Source: an uncultured Sphingomonadaceae bacterium (GTDB lineage Bacteria; Pseudomonadota; Alphaproteobacteria; Sphingomonadales; Sphingomonadaceae). Taken from it: DNA of 64,000 bases. Shown in pieces: positions 33,271-41,680 of this stretch. Every line of letters begins with the position of its first letter. The stretch's first letter is position 1. The notes under the pieces are model-generated. The model made no database searches. It was not told the origin of the DNA and saw only the letters and a list, made by a program, of their open reading frames with translations. The stretch is taken from contig CANNFX010000002.1 of NCBI GenBank assembly GCA_947504025.1, positions 434,001-498,000 of the forward strand, read 5' to 3'. The translations under genes and the position numbers were made by a program.

Positions 33271-34121
33271 TGGATGATTTCGGTGAGCGCCTTGGTCCAA
33301 AGGCTAGCGAAGGCGAGATGCGGAAGCGCCGCCTTGGCGGGCGCGGCCTGTCACTTCGCTCGGTTGTGCCTAACGCCATAACGGCGGCTGCAATGTGTGC
33401 TGGTCTTACCGGGATACGTTTTGCAATTGTCGGTGATTGGGAAAAATGTCTCTTCGCAATCATCCTGGCCGGCGTACTCGATGGTGTTGACGGTCGAATT
33501 GCCCGCCTGCTGAAGGCTCAGTCCCGGTTTGGCGCCGAACTAGATAGTCTGGCTGACTCTCTGTCGTTCGGCATGGCGCCTGCTCTGATCATTTATCTCT
33601 GGTCGCTGCAGGACTGGCCGCGCTTTGGCTGGTTCGCCTGCCTTGCCTTTGCATTGGCTGCCACGTTGCGGCTTGCACGGTTCAATGCGCAGATTGACGA
33701 GGACGAGCAGCCCCACAAATCTGCAGGCTTCCTGACCGGTGTTCCTGCACCGGTGGGGGCAGGGCTTGCGTTTTTGCCGTTCTATCTTTGGATCGCGACA
33801 GGTGTTGATGAATTCCGCGACCCTATTGTGAATGCCATCTGGATCGCGACGATGGCATTTCTGATGATTTCCAATATTGCCACGCTAAGCTGGTCAGCAA
33901 TTAAACCTAAGCGAAGTATCCGGCTTGAGCTGATCTTCGGTATGGGTTTGCTATTTGCTGCTTTGCTCAGCGAGCCGTGGTGGACGCTTGTTGTGATTTG
34001 CGTCGGTTATCTTGCCCTAATGCCTCTCGGCATCATCCGCTACAGCCGGGTTAAGCAGCAGCAAGAAGCGGAGGACATGCGGCCGCCTGTCGCGCCGCTC
34101 GACGTGCAGAAGCTGCCGTAA
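33270..34121 (+). CDS. pssA: CDP-diacylglycerol-serine O-phosphatidyltransferase
   Basis: Condenses CDP-diacylglycerol and serine to phosphatidylserine, the substrate of the adjacent psd product. The 283-residue protein has the CDP-alcohol phosphotransferase signature in DGRIARLLKAQSRFGAEL followed by DSLAD, giving the DG-x2-AR-x8-G-x3-D-x3-D pattern. Several hydrophobic helices follow (about 100-125, 160-180, 193-215 and 225-255). The ATG overlaps the psd stop by one base, which shows coupling. The last 71 bp overlap a convergent minus-strand gene. Confidence 0.94.
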   Translation: MDDFGERLGPKASEGEMRKRRLGGRGLSLRSVVPNAITAAAMCAGLTGIRFAIVGDWEKCLFAIILAGVLDGVDGRIARLLKAQSRFGAELDSLADSLSFGMAPALIIYLWSLQDWPRFGWFACLAFALAATLRLARFNAQIDEDEQPHKSAGFLTGVPAPVGAGLAFLPFYLWIATGVDEFRDPIVNAIWIATMAFLMISNIATLSWSAIKPKRSIRLELIFGMGLLFAALLSEPWWTLVVICVGYLALMPLGIIRYSRVKQQQEAEDMRPPVAPLDVQKLP

Positions 34122-34320
34122 TAGACGTTACCGTTGCTGGAGCGCGCGTGATGCGCTTCTTCTCAAAACTGATCGTTACGACGCGCTGGTCACCGCAGAA
34201 GGCAGCTTCGCGGCGTAGCCGGCCATAGCTGGCAAATGCACGGTAATAGCTGTCAGCCAGGGTGGTCATGGTGAAGGCACCAATTGCGACAAAACCAGCG
34301 GTGATAACAAAAGCAAGCAT
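34051..34320 (-). CDS. Small single-pass membrane protein behind a LexA-box promoter
   Basis: An 89-residue protein I cannot assign. It has one membrane helix at the N-terminus (about 2-21, LAFVITAGFVAIGAFTMTTL), then a basic region with ADSYYRAFASYGRLRREAAFCGDQRVVTISFEKKRIT and an Ala/Arg-rich tail. The ATG at 34320 has AGGA 8 nt upstream; ATG at 34347 would add 9 residues. The last 23 codons overlap the 3' end of pssA on the opposite strand. Upstream is an SOS-type promoter, so it may be induced by DNA damage, as are small cell-division inhibitors in other bacteria. That is inference. Confidence 0.6.
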   Translation of the reverse strand: MLAFVITAGFVAIGAFTMTTLADSYYRAFASYGRLRREAAFCGDQRVVTISFEKKRITRAPATVTSITAASARRAARQAAACPPLLAAA

Positions 34321-34420
34321 CGTAATCGTCCTGTTCCGGGTCCCCATAAGCCTGTTGACAAGCTGTTGGCTGGTAGGGGAGAACTCCTATTCAGCGGGTT
34401 GTGTTCCGCCGATGAAAGGC

Positions 34421-34449
34421 AATGTTCCCTATTTGTTCCGCACTGTCAA
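34421..34449 (-). promoter_or_regulatory. Predicted promoter of the small membrane protein gene
   Basis: On the minus strand a perfect -35 TTGACA (34444-34449) is followed after 17 bp by AACATT (34421-34426). The LexA-type box sits between the two. Transcription would start near 34414, about 95 nt before the ATG at 34320. Confidence 0.6.
34424..34438. promoter_or_regulatory. LexA (SOS) box, GTTC-N7-GTTC
   Basis: GTTC (34424-34427), seven bases, and GTTC (34435-34438) match the alphaproteobacterial LexA consensus GTTC-N7-GTTC exactly. The box overlaps the -10 and spacer of the minus-strand promoter, so bound LexA would block transcription. The same box also lies about 240 bp upstream of rpsB, but orientation and distance favour the minus-strand gene. 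Confidence 0.75.
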
Positions 34450-34678
34450 GCGGAATTGGACCTATTCGTATTCAAATTGTCGCGAATTGAGTCTGGCTTT
34501 CTTGGGAAACCCTCGCTAGATGGCCCTCGCTTTGCGAAGATTCGGCTGATTTTGGCCATTTCCAAGCATGGCAATGCCCTCGGGCAAATTCACATGGAAA
34601 GCACACATACCGGTGCCGAAGCGGGCTCTCCGCAAACGGTTCCAGCTTTTCAGAGGTATAACCGGAAGGAATTTACTT
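34450..34678 (+). other. Leader region upstream of rpsB
   Basis: The 229 bp after the SOS promoter hold the rpsB promoter and 5' leader. A repeat CCCTCGCT appears twice (near 34510 and 34525). I could not pick a convincing -35/-10 pair, nor a defined leader structure. AAGGAATTT lies at the expected distance before the rpsB ATG at 34679. An in-frame ATG at 34568 would extend rpsB by 37 residues that do not resemble S2. Confidence 0.5.
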
Positions 34679-35446
34679 ATGGCGGCACCTACCGTCACGA
34701 TGCAGCAATTGATTGAAGCCGGAACGCACTTCGGCCACCAGACCCACCGCTGGAACCCACGCATGAAGCCGTATATTTTCGGCGCGCGTAACGGTGTTCA
34801 CATTATCGACCTGTCGCAGACTGTACCGCTTTTTGCTCGTGCACTCGACTTCATTTCGTCCACCGTAAAATCTGGCGGCAAGGTTCTGTTTGTTGGTACC
34901 AAGCGTCAGGCACAAGAGCCTATCGCAGAAGCCGCTCGCGCTTCGGGCCAGCACTTCGTCAACCACCGTTGGTTGGGCGGCATGCTCACCAACTGGAAGA
35001 CCATTAGCGGTTCGATCAAGCGCCTTAAGACGCTTGAAGAACAGCTTAGCGGCGACTCGTCGGGCCTGACCAAGAAGGAAGTTCTTCAGCTGACGCGCGA
35101 ACGCACGAAGCTGGAATTGTCCCTTGGCGGTATCCGCGACATGGGCGGCATTCCTGACGTGATGATTGTTATCGACGCGAACAAGGAAGAGCTCGCCATC
35201 AAGGAAGCCAACGTTCTTGGTATTCCTGTGGTTGCGGTACTCGACACCAATGTCGATCCAAGCGGCATCGCATTCCCGATCCCGGGCAATGACGATGCAG
35301 CGCGTGCAATTCGCCTTTATTGCGAAGCAATCAGCGAAGCTGCCCGCAAGGGCGGCGACCAGGGTGTGGTTGATTCAGGTGCCGATATCGGTGCCATGGA
35401 AGCTCCACCGGCAGAAGCCGCTGCCGAAGCCCCGGCTACGGCCTAA
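34679..35446 (+). CDS. rpsB: 30S ribosomal protein S2
   Basis: A 255-residue ribosomal protein of the 30S head. It begins [20 protein letters not shown], followed by [25 protein letters not shown], and ends with an acidic Ala/Pro/Glu-rich tail. Its ATG at 34679 follows AAGGAATTTACTT. It heads the rpsB-tsf translation operon; a 101-bp gap with a perfect hairpin separates it from tsf. Confidence 0.97.
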   Translation: MAAPTVTMQQLIEAGTHFGHQTHRWNPRMKPYIFGARNGVHIIDLSQTVPLFARALDFISSTVKSGGKVLFVGTKRQAQEPIAEAARASGQHFVNHRWLGGMLTNWKTISGSIKRLKTLEEQLSGDSSGLTKKEVLQLTRERTKLELSLGGIRDMGGIPDVMIVIDANKEELAIKEANVLGIPVVAVLDTNVDPSGIAFPIPGNDDAARAIRLYCEAISEAARKGGDQGVVDSGADIGAMEAPPAEAAAEAPATA

Positions 35447-35491
35447 GTGGTTGCGCTGTAGAAGCGCGGCCCCATTTAAAGAATAGCTGGC

Positions 35492-35518
35492 GCGCCGGAC
35501 CTGAAACTGGTCCGGCGC
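35492..35518 (+). terminator. Hairpin between rpsB and tsf, possible attenuator
   Basis: GCGCCGGACC (35492-35501) pairs perfectly with GGTCCGGCGC (35509-35518) around a 7-nt loop TGAAACT. It is followed by CCTTCACATTTT rather than a clean T-run, so it may end only part of transcription, or stabilise the rpsB 3' end. Attenuation between rpsB and tsf is known in E. coli; here it is inferred. Confidence 0.6.
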
Positions 35519-35547
35519 CCTTCACATTTTAAAAAAGGACACGAACA

Positions 35548-36474
35548 ATGGCTGCATTTTCAGTCGCTGACGTAAAAACACTGCGCGAAAAAACCGGCGC
35601 AGGCATGATGGATGCCAAGAAGGCGCTGACCGAAGCTGGCGGCGATATCGAAGCTGCGGTTGACGCATTGCGCGCCAAAGGCCTCGCGACCGCACAGAAG
35701 AAGTCCAGCCGCACCGCCGCTGAAGGTCTCGTCGGCGTCTCCGTCGAAGGCACCAAGGGTGTTGCTGTTGAAGTGAACTCCGAAACGGACTTCGTCGCGA
35801 AGAACGACCAGTTCCAGGCATTCGTTCGTAACACCACTGCTGCTGCGCTCGGCGTAGCCGGTGACGACGTCGAAGCGCTCAAGGACGCTGCCTATCCTGA
35901 GGGCGGTACTGTTGCCGACAAGCTGACAGACAACGTCGCGACTATTGGTGAAAACCAGCAGGTCCGCCGCATGAAGACCGTTTCAGTCTCAAACGGCATT
36001 GTCGTTCCTTATGTCCATAACGCTGCCGCGCCGAACCTCGGCAAAATCGGCGTTCTGGTTGCGCTGGAAAGCGAAGCCGGCGCAGACGTTCTTGAGCCAC
36101 TTGGCAAGCAGCTGGCGATGCATATCGCCGCCGCTTTCCCGCAGGCGCTGAACGCTGAAGGCCTCGACGCGGACTTGATCGGCCGTGAGCGCGCTATCGC
36201 TGCTGAAAAGGCTGCTGAAAGTGGCAAGCCTGAAAACGTGCAAGAAAAGATGGTTGAAGGCGCGGTGAACAAGTTCGCCAAGGAAAACGCACTTCTCAGC
36301 CAGGTTTTCGTGATGGATAACAAGACGCCTGTCGCACAGGTCGTGGAAGCTGCTGGCAAGGCCGCTGGTTCCGCAATTGTGCTGAAGGACTACGTCCGCT
36401 TCCAGCTCGGCGAAGGCATCGAAAAGGAAGAAAGCGACTTTGCCGCAGAAGTTGCAGCTGCTGTTGGCGGCTAA
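35548..36474 (+). CDS. tsf: Translation elongation factor Ts
   Basis: Recycles EF-Tu by exchanging GDP for GTP. The 308-residue protein opens with the UBA-like domain, [21 protein letters not shown], and has the conserved [14 protein letters not shown] near 77-90. The core dimerisation parts follow, with [12 protein letters not shown] and [12 protein letters not shown]. Full length for the family. AAAGGACACGAAC precedes the ATG. A strong terminator follows, so pyrH, normally next, must use another promoter. Confidence 0.97.
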   Translation: MAAFSVADVKTLREKTGAGMMDAKKALTEAGGDIEAAVDALRAKGLATAQKKSSRTAAEGLVGVSVEGTKGVAVEVNSETDFVAKNDQFQAFVRNTTAAALGVAGDDVEALKDAAYPEGGTVADKLTDNVATIGENQQVRRMKTVSVSNGIVVPYVHNAAAPNLGKIGVLVALESEAGADVLEPLGKQLAMHIAAAFPQALNAEGLDADLIGRERAIAAEKAAESGKPENVQEKMVEGAVNKFAKENALLSQVFVMDNKTPVAQVVEAAGKAAGSAIVLKDYVRFQLGEGIEKEESDFAAEVAAAVGG

Positions 36475-36503
36475 GCTATTCGGCCCTTCTGGCTAAACAT
36501 TAC

Positions 36504-36538
36504 GGCCGCCGGATCCTCACGGGTTCGGCGGCCTTTTT
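36504..36538 (+). terminator. Rho-independent terminator after tsf
   Basis: GGCCGCCG (36504-36511) pairs with CGGCGGCC (36526-36533), with the inner bases also partly paired (GATCC against GGGTT with wobbles), followed by TTTTT. It marks the end of the rpsB-tsf transcript. Confidence 0.85.
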
Positions 36539-36696
36539 GCATCTGGCGACCGGATGAGGACTGCGCACGAATTTTGCGCGGGTTACACAAGTTACAGCCT
36601 GTCATCGTTGGGATTGTCGGTTAACTACTTGGGAGGCTTGATTATCTTCGAGGTTGCGCGGCTTGTAGGAAAATGGGTGAAAATCTGACATGGGCT

Positions 36697-37164
36697 TTAA
36701 AAGGAGTTCGATCCCCGAAAGGGAAATTGCCTAAGTTCGGTCGCGGCCTGCTCTACTTTAGAAAGAGTGGTTCCGAGCGCACTCGCCAGATCATGAAACT
36801 CTTTTAGTTTCTCATCGATGCACCAGTTTGAAAGTTGAACCAAGCGATCAATGAAATGATCTATTTGCTGCAAGTTTTCGGGAGACCGAATCGGAATGAA
36901 AAAATCCCCAATATTGATCAAAGAAACGAGCGCTGAACGACTATCCGGGCTACCTGTTTCGCTCTCAAAGTATAGTGCACCACCATAACCACTCCGTTTA
37001 AAAGCTGATCGCCACCAATTCTCTAGGTAGAAGATCGACAAACCGCCGGACTGCCCAAGAAGCAAACGAGGCTCGTTCTTTCGGCCAGTGACGGGGATTC
37101 CCCGCTCTCGCGCTCGTTCCCGAAGTCCGTCCAATGCCCACCGTCGGTACTCTTTTGCTTCCAT
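36697..37164 (-). CDS. Orphan hypothetical protein between tsf and pyrH
   Basis: A 155-residue soluble protein that I do not recognise. It starts MEAKEYRRWALDGLRERARERGIPVTG, with basic helices. A middle part with aromatic residues (SIFYLENWWRSAFKRSGYGGALYFES) follows, then a helical C-terminal half (IDHFIDRLVQLSNWCIDEKLKEF). Codon use looks more AT-rich than that of the surrounding genes. It is antisense to, and splits, the usual tsf-pyrH pair. No ribosome binding site is clear. The function is unknown; recent acquisition is plausible. Confidence 0.5.
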   Translation of the reverse strand: MEAKEYRRWALDGLRERARERGIPVTGRKNEPRLLLGQSGGLSIFYLENWWRSAFKRSGYGGALYFESETGSPDSRSALVSLINIGDFFIPIRSPENLQQIDHFIDRLVQLSNWCIDEKLKEFHDLASALGTTLSKVEQAATELRQFPFRGSNSF

Positions 37165-37212
37165 TGGTTCAGCGTAATTTGGTATGTGCGAAGAAGAAAG
37201 GTCTAATGACCG

Positions 37213-37566
37213 CTATTGGGCGTTTAGCGGAACTGACCTGCGCTTTTTGCATCCCTCTAGCGCGACACGGTAGGCTAATCCTTGCTGCATCAGCACTATG
37301 GTGTCGCCGGGATTACATTGTGCATGTTGGCTTGCTGAAATGAGAATCTGCTGCTGACTACCATTCGAGAGTCTAACAACGAGCAGCGGGTGATTGCCGT
37401 TATAGTCACTCCGCATCCCAGTACGCACGACTGTGGCGTTAAGTGAATCCCACTCCGCCGAGTTTCGTTCGCTCATGGAATAGAACGCAGCGAGGAGGAC
37501 GATTGCAGCGACAGTGATGTAGGCCGCTAACTCCCATCGCCAATGTATTGAAAACTCTCTGCGCAT
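37213..37566 (-). CDS. Orphan single-pass membrane protein
   Basis: A 117-residue protein with one helix at about 11-30 (ELAAYITVAAIVLLAAFYSM) and an extracytoplasmic beta-rich domain: LNATVVRTGMRSDYNGNHPLLVVRLSNGSQQQILI, then HAQCNPGDTIVLMQQGLAYRVALEGC with two Cys. The domain has a small OB-like outline; I know of no named family. It lies 48 bp upstream of the previous orphan gene on the same strand, so they may form one unit. Confidence 0.5.
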   Translation of the reverse strand: MRREFSIHWRWELAAYITVAAIVLLAAFYSMSERNSAEWDSLNATVVRTGMRSDYNGNHPLLVVRLSNGSQQQILISASQHAQCNPGDTIVLMQQGLAYRVALEGCKKRRSVPLNAQ

Positions 37567-37805
37567 AGGGCGTATTTGCAGGTTCGTCGGATGTCTGCAA
37601 CTGGGGCGCTTGCTGCAAGGCTGCTTCTAAAGGAGCACAACGGAAAACGGTCATTCAACAAAGGCTGTGAGTCACGCTAGATTAGCCTCACAAGTCTATT
37701 TGGGCAAAACCGGGCCGCAACTTCCACAGGCTTTCCCTTTGCGCGTATGCGGCCATGCGGCTAAGGAACGCCGCAACCTGAAAACAGTTGGATTCTTCTT
37801 GCCCC

Positions 37806-38537
37806 ATGTCAACACTGTCTGCACCCAATTACAAACGCATCCTGCTCAAGCTTTCGGGCGAAGTGTTGATGGGCGAACAGGACTACGGAATTGATCCCGC
37901 TTACGTCGCGCGCCTTGCGGAAGAAGTGAAGGCAGCGAAAGAAACTGGCCTCGAAGTTTGCTTGGTTATCGGCGGTGGCAATATCTTCCGCGGCGTGGCT
38001 GGTGCTGCGCGCGGCCTTGACCGCACGACCGGCGATTACATGGGCATGTTAGCGACCGTGATGAATGCGCTCGCAATGCAGAATGCGTTGGAGCAGATCG
38101 GCGTACAGACACGCGTCCAGTCGGCGATTCCGATGGCTTCGGTTTGCGAACCTTACATCCGCCGCCGGGCCGAACGTCACTTGCAGAAGGGCCGTGTGGT
38201 GATCTTCGCTGCTGGCACAGGCAATCCGTTCTTCACTACCGACACCGGCGCTGCTTTGCGCGCTGCCGAAATGGGCTGTGACGCTTTGCTCAAGGGCACC
38301 AGCGTTGACGGGGTTTACGATAAGGACCCCAAGGGCAATCCCGACGCGGTACGTTTTGATACAATTACTTACGGACAGGTTTTGTCCGACAATCTTAAAG
38401 TTATGGATGCAACCGCCGTTGCGCTTTGCCGCGAAAACAGTATCCCCATCGTGGTCTTCTCGATCCGCGAACGGGGCAATGTGGCACGCGTGCTGTCAGG
38501 CGAAAGCGTCCAGACAATCGTTCAAGGGGGAGCCTGA
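37806..38537 (+). CDS. pyrH: UMP kinase
   Basis: Phosphorylates UMP to UDP, needed for all pyrimidine nucleotides. The 243-residue amino-acid-kinase fold has [15 protein letters not shown] at the start, [11 protein letters not shown], the nucleotide-binding [17 protein letters not shown] and [12 protein letters not shown]. The ATG at 37806 gives the usual N-terminus [11 protein letters not shown]; 6 extra residues from 37788 are not needed. It starts the run pyrH-frr-uppS-cdsA-dxr-rseP-bamA-skp-fabZ, and lies 2 bp before frr. Confidence 0.96.
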   Translation: MSTLSAPNYKRILLKLSGEVLMGEQDYGIDPAYVARLAEEVKAAKETGLEVCLVIGGGNIFRGVAGAARGLDRTTGDYMGMLATVMNALAMQNALEQIGVQTRVQSAIPMASVCEPYIRRRAERHLQKGRVVIFAAGTGNPFFTTDTGAALRAAEMGCDALLKGTSVDGVYDKDPKGNPDAVRFDTITYGQVLSDNLKVMDATAVALCRENSIPIVVFSIRERGNVARVLSGESVQTIVQGGA

Positions 38538-38539
38538 TC

Positions 38540-39100
38540 ATGGCAACAAAATACGACAAGTCCGATATCGAGCGCCGCATGAATGGTGCAGTTGAGGCCC
38601 TCAAGAACGACCTTGGCGGACTGCGTACTGGACGTGCCAACGTGACCCTGCTCGATCCTGTTGTGGTTGAAGTGTACGGCGCTTTGATGCCGCTCAATCA
38701 GGTGGCGACAGTCTCGGCTCCCGAACCTCGTCTGCTCAGCGTACAAGTCTGGGACAAGGGTAACGTCGTTCAAGTTGAAAAGGGCATCGCCAAGGCGGGC
38801 CTCGGTCTAAACCCAATGACCGACGGTCAGAACGTCCGTCTGCCTATCCCTGATTTGACCGAAGAACGCCGCAAGGAGCTTTCCAAGCTGGCCGGGCAAT
38901 ATGGCGAGAAAGCCAAGATCGCTGTGCGCAACGTCCGCCGCGATGCAATGGAATCGCTCAAAGATGATGAGAAGGCTAAGGAAATCTCTGAAGACGACCG
39001 TAAACGTCTTGAGGATGAGGTCCAGAAAATGACCGACAAATATGTTGGTGAAATCGACGTGGCTTCCGAGCACAAGGAAAAGGAAATCATGACCCAGTGA
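38540..39100 (+). CDS. frr: Ribosome recycling factor
   Basis: Splits post-termination ribosomes together with EF-G. The 186-residue protein has the family pattern: [26 protein letters not shown], then [27 protein letters not shown], and the long helical bundle with [31 protein letters not shown] in outline. AAGGGGGAG precedes the ATG across the pyrH stop, so the two genes are coupled. Confidence 0.97.
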   Translation: MATKYDKSDIERRMNGAVEALKNDLGGLRTGRANVTLLDPVVVEVYGALMPLNQVATVSAPEPRLLSVQVWDKGNVVQVEKGIAKAGLGLNPMTDGQNVRLPIPDLTEERRKELSKLAGQYGEKAKIAVRNVRRDAMESLKDDEKAKEISEDDRKRLEDEVQKMTDKYVGEIDVASEHKEKEIMTQ

Positions 39101-39125
39101 GGGTTGTGGGAGCCTGGAACTGACA

Positions 39126-39824
39126 ATGGCGGAGGATGGCCCAGCAGAAGGCGAACTGCGCGCAAAGCACGTCGCCATCATTATGGATGGCAACGGCCGT
39201 TGGGCGAAGAAGCGGCACCTACCCCGCGCTATGGGGCATCAACGCGGCGTCGAGGCGGTTCGCAAACTGGTCCGTAATGTCGAAAAAATGGGCATTGATT
39301 GCCTGACGCTTTACGCTTTCTCCTCGGAGAATTGGAAGCGCCCCGTTGATGAAGTCAGTGATCTGATGGGTATGCTCCGCAAGTTCATCAAATCGGATTT
39401 GCCTGAATTCATCGCCAACGATGTTCGATTAAAAATTATTGGCAATTACAAGGCACTTGAGCCGGATATTGTCGTACAACTTGAAGATGCGCTTGAACGG
39501 ACGTCGAAAGGATCGCGTACTCTGGCGGTAGCGCTCAACTATGGCTCGCAAGATGAAATCGTCCGCGCTGCTAGTGCCGCGGCGAAAGACGGCGAAGTTA
39601 CCACCGAAAGCATTGCCGCGAATCTCGACACTGCCGACTTGCCGCCGCTTGATCTATTGATCCGCACAAGTGGTGAAGTGCGCCTTTCGAACTTTCTGCT
39701 GTGGCAAGCGGCCTATGCTGAAATGCTGTTTGTTGACGAACTGTGGCCTGACTTTACGCCTGAGCATTTGCAGCAGGCATTAGATGATTTCGCCAACCGG
39801 GAGCGACGTTATGGTGGACGCTGA
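39126..39824 (+). CDS. uppS: Undecaprenyl diphosphate synthase (cis-prenyltransferase)
   Basis: Makes the C55 lipid carrier for peptidoglycan and surface polysaccharides. The 232-residue protein has the catalytic Asp21 in [42 protein letters not shown], and the C-terminal [23 protein letters not shown] with the RTSGE/RLSNF motif. Its end overlaps the cdsA start by 14 bp. In the usual order frr-uppS-cdsA. Confidence 0.96.
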   Translation: MAEDGPAEGELRAKHVAIIMDGNGRWAKKRHLPRAMGHQRGVEAVRKLVRNVEKMGIDCLTLYAFSSENWKRPVDEVSDLMGMLRKFIKSDLPEFIANDVRLKIIGNYKALEPDIVVQLEDALERTSKGSRTLAVALNYGSQDEIVRAASAAAKDGEVTTESIAANLDTADLPPLDLLIRTSGEVRLSNFLLWQAAYAEMLFVDELWPDFTPEHLQQALDDFANRERRYGGR

Positions 39825-40524
39825 GACAATCACGCCTGCTAAGAAACCTGATCTTATGGTGCGAGTTCTGTCGGCCATCGTGATGATTGCTCTGCTGGTT
39901 ACTGCTGTGTGGAACGGTGATCCGCTGCTTAATTGGTTTATCGCCTTGATTGCGCTGGTTTGCTTCGTGGAATTCGTTTTGCTGGTGGTTAAAGCCACCC
40001 CGAACGTACCATTCCGCCTTGCGGGAATATTGGCAGGTGCAGTCTACATCGGTGTTGCCGCAAGTCTGTTGGCGCAGCTTGATCTATTGCCTTTTGTCGC
40101 CGCTGTTGGTGCCGTGATTGCGACCGATGTTTTTGCATATTTTTTTGGACGGGGGATCGGTGGTCCGAAAATCGCGCCCCGCATCAGCCCATCTAAAACC
40201 TGGGCGGGCTTGTTCGGCGGTATGATTGGCGCGGCCATGTGGCTCGGTCTGCTTGTCGTGATTTATGCATATACCGCCGGAAATGAAACTATGTCCGAAG
40301 TCTGGGAAGCGGCTGGGTCCAACCTGATGCTCGCTGCGGCAATTGGTGCCGGGCTGGCAGTTGCGGCGCAGATGGGTGATTTCTTTCAGAGCTGGCTTAA
40401 GCGCAAGGCAGGCGTGAAGGATTCCTCGAAACTGATTCCAGGACATGGCGGCGTGTTTGACCGGATTGACGGCCTGCTGCCCGTCGCGTTGATTATCGGC
40501 GTTCTGGCAAATATGGCTGCCTGA
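39811..40524 (+). CDS. cdsA: Phosphatidate cytidylyltransferase
   Basis: Makes CDP-diacylglycerol, the precursor of all phospholipids including the PssA substrate. The 237-residue membrane protein has about six to seven hydrophobic helices and the signature [12 protein letters not shown] ... [18 protein letters not shown], then [15 protein letters not shown] near the C-terminus. The start is the ATG at 39811, inside uppS, preceded by GGGAGCG; the longer frame from 39784 would only add residues overlapping uppS. Confidence 0.94.
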   Translation: MVDAETITPAKKPDLMVRVLSAIVMIALLVTAVWNGDPLLNWFIALIALVCFVEFVLLVVKATPNVPFRLAGILAGAVYIGVAASLLAQLDLLPFVAAVGAVIATDVFAYFFGRGIGGPKIAPRISPSKTWAGLFGGMIGAAMWLGLLVVIYAYTAGNETMSEVWEAAGSNLMLAAAIGAGLAVAAQMGDFFQSWLKRKAGVKDSSKLIPGHGGVFDRIDGLLPVALIIGVLANMAA

Positions 40525-40528
40525 GGTC

Positions 40529-41680
40529 ATGCGCTCTATTTCCATTCTCGGTGCAACGGGTTCGGTTGGCGCATCGACGCTCGACCTGATCCGCAGCAAT
40601 CGTGACGCGTGGAAGGTCAAAGCCCTCACTGCCAATAGCAACGTTTCTGCACTTGCCGCGATGGCGCTGGAATTTTCAGCCGATTTAGCCGTGGTTGCCG
40701 ACGAAAGCTGTCTCACTGAACTGCGCGAAGCTCTTTCGGGTAGCGACATTGAAGTGGCTTGCGGCGCCCAGGCTTTATGCGACGCGGCAACAATGGGCGC
40801 GGATGTCACCGTGGCTGCAATTGTTGGTTGCGCCGGACTTGCTCCGACAATGGCGGCGATCGAGCAGGGCGGCACGATCGCACTGGCCAACAAGGAAGCA
40901 CTGGTCTCTGCCGGCGACGTTATGATCGCCTCGGTGAAGAAACACGGCGCGACACTGCTTCCGGTCGATAGCGAGCATAACGCAATTTTCCAGTGCCTTG
41001 CGGGTGACGAGCTTGCCAATGTGCGTTGGATTACGCTGACGGCCAGTGGCGGCCCGTTTCGTACATGGACGCAGGCACAACTTGAGAAGGCCACTCCAGA
41101 TCAGGCCGTGGCGCATCCAAATTGGGATATGGGCGCCAAGATCAGCGTCGATTCCGCTACCATGATGAATAAGGGCCTCGAATTTATTGAGGCACACCAT
41201 CTGTTTCCAGTTGGACTGGAGCGACTGCGGATCATCGTTCACCCTCAGTCAGTGGTGCACTCGATGGTCGAATATCGCGATGGATCGACATTGGCCCAAC
41301 TTGGCCCGTCGGACATGCGTGTACCGATTGCATCGACACTGGCTTGGCCGTCACGGATGGAAACTGAGCTGGAACCGATGGATCTTGCGAGTATTGGCTC
41401 GCTTGATTTCGAGGCCACGGATGAGATGCGGTTTCCGGCCACCCGTTTGGCACGTGAGGCGATTCAGGCGGGCGGTGCAGCTCCGGCTGTGCTAAACGCT
41501 GCAAATGAAGTTGCGGTCGCGGGCTTCCTGGCCGGTCAGATCGGGTTCACCCGGATTGCTACACAGGTTGAACGTAACCTCGAAACGACCGATGCGAAAG
41601 CACCGACCAGCCTCGAAGAAGTGCTGGCGGTCGATGCTGCGACGCGGCGCCGGGCGGCGGAATTGTTGGAGAGAGAATAA
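40529..41680 (+). CDS. dxr: 1-deoxy-D-xylulose 5-phosphate reductoisomerase
   Basis: Second step of the MEP isoprenoid pathway, reducing DXP to MEP with NADPH. The 383-residue protein has GATGSVGASTLDLI (NADPH site), ALANKEALVSAG, the metal/substrate-binding VDSEHNAIFQCL near 146-157, and ASGGPFR. It supplies isopentenyl units to UppS and IspB, both encoded in this window. It is 4 bp after cdsA and abuts rseP with no gap. Confidence 0.97.
   Translation: MRSISILGATGSVGASTLDLIRSNRDAWKVKALTANSNVSALAAMALEFSADLAVVADESCLTELREALSGSDIEVACGAQALCDAATMGADVTVAAIVGCAGLAPTMAAIEQGGTIALANKEALVSAGDVMIASVKKHGATLLPVDSEHNAIFQCLAGDELANVRWITLTASGGPFRTWTQAQLEKATPDQAVAHPNWDMGAKISVDSATMMNKGLEFIEAHHLFPVGLERLRIIVHPQSVVHSMVEYRDGSTLAQLGPSDMRVPIASTLAWPSRMETELEPMDLASIGSLDFEATDEMRFPATRLAREAIQAGGAAPAVLNAANEVAVAGFLAGQIGFTRIATQVERNLETTDAKAPTSLEEVLAVDAATRRRAAELLERE

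Noticed and set aside
34424..34438. LexA box as a regulator of rpsB
   Set aside because: It lies about 240 bp upstream, and its placement inside a minus-strand promoter explains it better; a ribosomal protein is not a usual SOS target.
36697..37566. Toxin-antitoxin pair as explanation of the two orphans
   Set aside because: Sizes (155 and 117 residues), a 48-bp gap and a membrane helix with no toxin or antitoxin motif do not support it.
40084..41094. 336-codon minus-strand frame opposite cdsA and dxr
   Set aside because: Both plus-strand genes are complete and conserved; the frame is low complexity (Ser/Ala-rich) and a shadow.
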